Assembly (NCBI RefSeq): GCF_003534205.1
Contig: NZ_CP011102.1
Span: forward strand, 449,001-513,000
Origin: Listeria weihenstephanensis
GTDB lineage: Bacteria; Bacillota; Bacilli; Lactobacillales; Listeriaceae
Direction: 5' to 3'
Length of the DNA: 64,000 bases
Part shown: positions 62,299 through 64,000 of the stretch, one piece after another
How the letters are laid out: each line of letters opens with the position of its first letter
Numbering within the stretch: position 1 is the stretch's first letter
Program-made: the position numbers and the translations under genes
The notes under the pieces: model-generated
What the model was told of the DNA's origin: nothing
The model's database searches: none
Seen by the model: only the letters and a program-made list of their open reading frames with translations

Positions 62299-63672
62299 TT
62301 ATACTGGGCTGACTTTTGCCCCTGGTAAATCAGATGTTTTTAATTTTTTCTGGAAGGCGATAAAGAAGATAAGTCCCATGATTAAAGTGATGGTTTCGGT
62401 GACTGCCATGGACCAGATAACGCCGTGGAGGCCAAACATAGCATGTAGAATTAGAATCATCGGGATGTAAAGAACGCCTTGTGTGACGGACATGACCATC
62501 GTTGCTGTACCTTGCCCGGTCGCTTGGAAAAGGCTGATGAACAGGATGGTAAAACCGTTGAAGATTGCGGATACGAGCATAGCTACGAGGATATAGGTAC
62601 CAATGCTTAAAACGTCGGGATCGTTCGAGAAAAGCTGGATGATTGGTGCTCTAAATAGGTATACTAAACCGACAAATGTAACGGAAATAATGCCGATGTA
62701 AAGAGAAGCTTGTTTCATTCCTGCTTTAAATCTCGGAATATTCTTACTAGCAAAGTTAAACGCGAAGAATGGGATCAAGCCTAGAATCAGACCCATAGCT
62801 AAGAATTCTGGGCTTTGAACGATGCGTAGCGCGATTCCGAATCCTGCGATGACATTATCACCATATTGAATCGCAAAATTATTTAGTAGTAAGGTTGTTA
62901 CGATTAAAAAGGCGGATTGTAATAGCTCGGAGACGCCAATTTTATAAATTTCGAGTTGATCTTTGATGGATATTTTGAAGTGTTTTAGGAAGCCTTGCAA
63001 ATGTTCGCTGCGTTTTTCTAGGAAATAGAGATAGTAAATCGCAGAACCGAGTTGAGATAGAACCATTGCGAGTGCAGCGCCAGCGACGTGCCAGCCTAGT
63101 CCTAAAATAAGAATCGGATCGAGAATTAGGCTAAGTCCAGTGCTGATAAAAATACCGTACATGGATTCTTTGGAAGCGCCACCGGACCGAACTAACTGCT
63201 CGAGGGTAAAGTTGAGGATGACGATGAAACCACCAGCAAGTAAGGTTAATGCGTAGGTTTTGGCGTAATCAAAAGTTGCAGCATCAGCACCGAGTAATTG
63301 CGCGATCGGATCAATGAATAGAAAAGCTAAGAGTGCGAGTAAAAGTCCAACAATAATGCTGGTGTAAAATGTGTAACCAGCGATACGCTTGCCTTTTTCG
63401 ATGTCTTTTTGACCATTCAGGCGGGTGATAAATGTGCCACCACCAACGCCGAATACATTACCAAAAGCCATGAGAACGGTGAAAATTGGTAAACCGAGCG
63501 TAATGGCAGATAACATGCTTGTATCGTGTAAGAGTCCAATGAAATAGGCATTGATGACATTATAAATGGTGCCGACAGACATCCCGATCATCATTGGAAT
63601 TGATAAATGGGCGATCGCTTTCTTCACTGGAGCGTTTTCTAAATAATATTGATCTGAAAATTTCTTCGTCAT
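62299..63672 (-). CDS. MATE-family multidrug efflux transporter
   Basis: 457 residues, twelve membrane segments in two related halves (IPMMIGMSVGTIYNVINAYF, AFGNVFGVGGGTFITRLNG, and LGLIPFFAFNFASKNIPRFK, SLFQATGQGTATMVMS). Exports cationic drugs with Na+ or H+. It lies 16 bp after a MarR-type regulator gene on the same strand and is presumably controlled by it. Confidence 0.9.
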   Translation of the reverse strand: MTKKFSDQYYLENAPVKKAIAHLSIPMMIGMSVGTIYNVINAYFIGLLHDTSMLSAITLGLPIFTVLMAFGNVFGVGGGTFITRLNGQKDIEKGKRIAGYTFYTSIIVGLLLALLAFLFIDPIAQLLGADAATFDYAKTYALTLLAGGFIVILNFTLEQLVRSGGASKESMYGIFISTGLSLILDPILILGLGWHVAGAALAMVLSQLGSAIYYLYFLEKRSEHLQGFLKHFKISIKDQLEIYKIGVSELLQSAFLIVTTLLLNNFAIQYGDNVIAGFGIALRIVQSPEFLAMGLILGLIPFFAFNFASKNIPRFKAGMKQASLYIGIISVTFVGLVYLFRAPIIQLFSNDPDVLSIGTYILVAMLVSAIFNGFTILFISLFQATGQGTATMVMSVTQGVLYIPMILILHAMFGLHGVIWSMAVTETITLIMGLIFFIAFQKKLKTSDLPGAKVSPV

Positions 63673-63688
63673 GTTCGTTCCTTCTTTC

Positions 63689-64000
63689 TTATAAACTGTT
63701 GCTTACTTTTGTTAAAAGTGATTTTAATTGTTCGGCCTCGGTATTTGTGAGGTCTTTTGTGATGCTAGCTTCGATTTCTGCAAAGATAGTATTGAATTCT
63801 TCTATTAATGCCACGCCTTTATCGAGCACGTAGATATTTTTTTGGCGTTCGTTGTTTTCTGGGATAACGCGCTTGATGTAGCCTTTTTTCTCGAGGCCTT
63901 GTAGCATGCTCGTGATGCTGGCGCCTTTGCGATTGAATTGTTCAGCCAGATCTTTTTGAATAACGCCACGTTCCTGGTTCTCATAAATATAGCCAATCAT
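63689..64000 (-). CDS. MarR-family regulator, N-terminus beyond right edge
   Basis: At least 104 residues, with the winged helix GVIQKDLAEQFNRKGASITS, MLQGLEKKGYIKRVIPENNE and the C-terminal dimer helix. The Met at the very edge lies within helix 2 of the family (YIYENQE), so the true start is to the right. Stop at 63689. Probable repressor of the MATE gene after it. Confidence 0.85.
   Translation of the reverse strand: MIGYIYENQERGVIQKDLAEQFNRKGASITSMLQGLEKKGYIKRVIPENNERQKNIYVLDKGVALIEEFNTIFAEIEASITKDLTNTEAEQLKSLLTKVSNSL

Overview
The window is chromosomal DNA of a low-GC Gram-positive bacterium, almost certainly a Listeria species or close relative. The block lipL, HD-domain protein, tautomerase, M50 protease, DUF1934 protein, argS, rpoE, pyrG, then GW-module amidase, lipid kinase, fba, murA2, rho and rpmE2 follows the order I remember for L. 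monocytogenes EGD-e lmo2566 to lmo2548. Two small RNAs of the Listeria LhrC type and a pentitol PTS operon like lmo2668-2659 support this. Several accessory loci and intergenic repeats suggest a species other than L. monocytogenes. No rRNA, tRNA, CRISPR array or prophage was seen.

Region 1 (1-6.4 kb) is accessory. It holds a truncated GH63 glycosidase gene with a perfect cre site, an Rgg-type regulator divergent from a 10-codon hydrophobic micro-ORF with a strong ribosome site, two small membrane-protein genes of unknown function, msrA, an ArsR regulator with a YadG/YadH-type ABC exporter, and two gene remnants followed by stacked hairpins.

Region 2 (6.4-17.5 kb) is one long pentitol operon: PRD/EIIB/EIIA regulator, galactitol-family EIIA, EIIB and EIIC, two zinc polyol dehydrogenases, and a private pentose-phosphate set (RpiB, transaldolase-like, two epimerases, transketolase). 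It should carry a pentitol phosphate through xylulose 5-phosphate to glycolytic intermediates.

Region 3 (17.6-28.6 kb) has a quinone-reductase/DHFR-like/nicotinamidase-like cluster, an SdpI-type membrane protein, an OppA lipoprotein, a secreted beta-helix protein, a beta-glucoside PTS with an antiterminator-type leader and cre site, a CPBP protease, and several very small genes. Region 4 (27.9-36.3 kb) is an unsaturated-uronate island: an IclR regulator, then KdgA, KdgK, KduI and KduD, then a GPH symporter, a 79-residue unknown protein, a GH105 hydrolase and a TIM-barrel isomerase. It should take unsaturated oligouronides to pyruvate and glyceraldehyde 3-phosphate.

Region 5 (36.4-54.9 kb) is mostly conserved core. 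It includes a pyrG leader laid out for reiterative-transcription control, a YxlEFG-type transporter set, and a GntR/YtrA-type ABC operon bracketed by the two LhrC-like sRNAs. Region 6 (54.9-60.8 kb) carries core genes separated by dense repeats: an ISL3-family element with perfect 119-bp direct repeats abutting both ends, 120-bp degenerate tandem units, and a dispersed palindromic repeat family. The right end has glutathione reductase and a MATE exporter with a truncated MarR regulator.

The best candidate for an undescribed system is the Rgg regulator with its putative leaderless peptide MVGPLIWIID at 785-1809.
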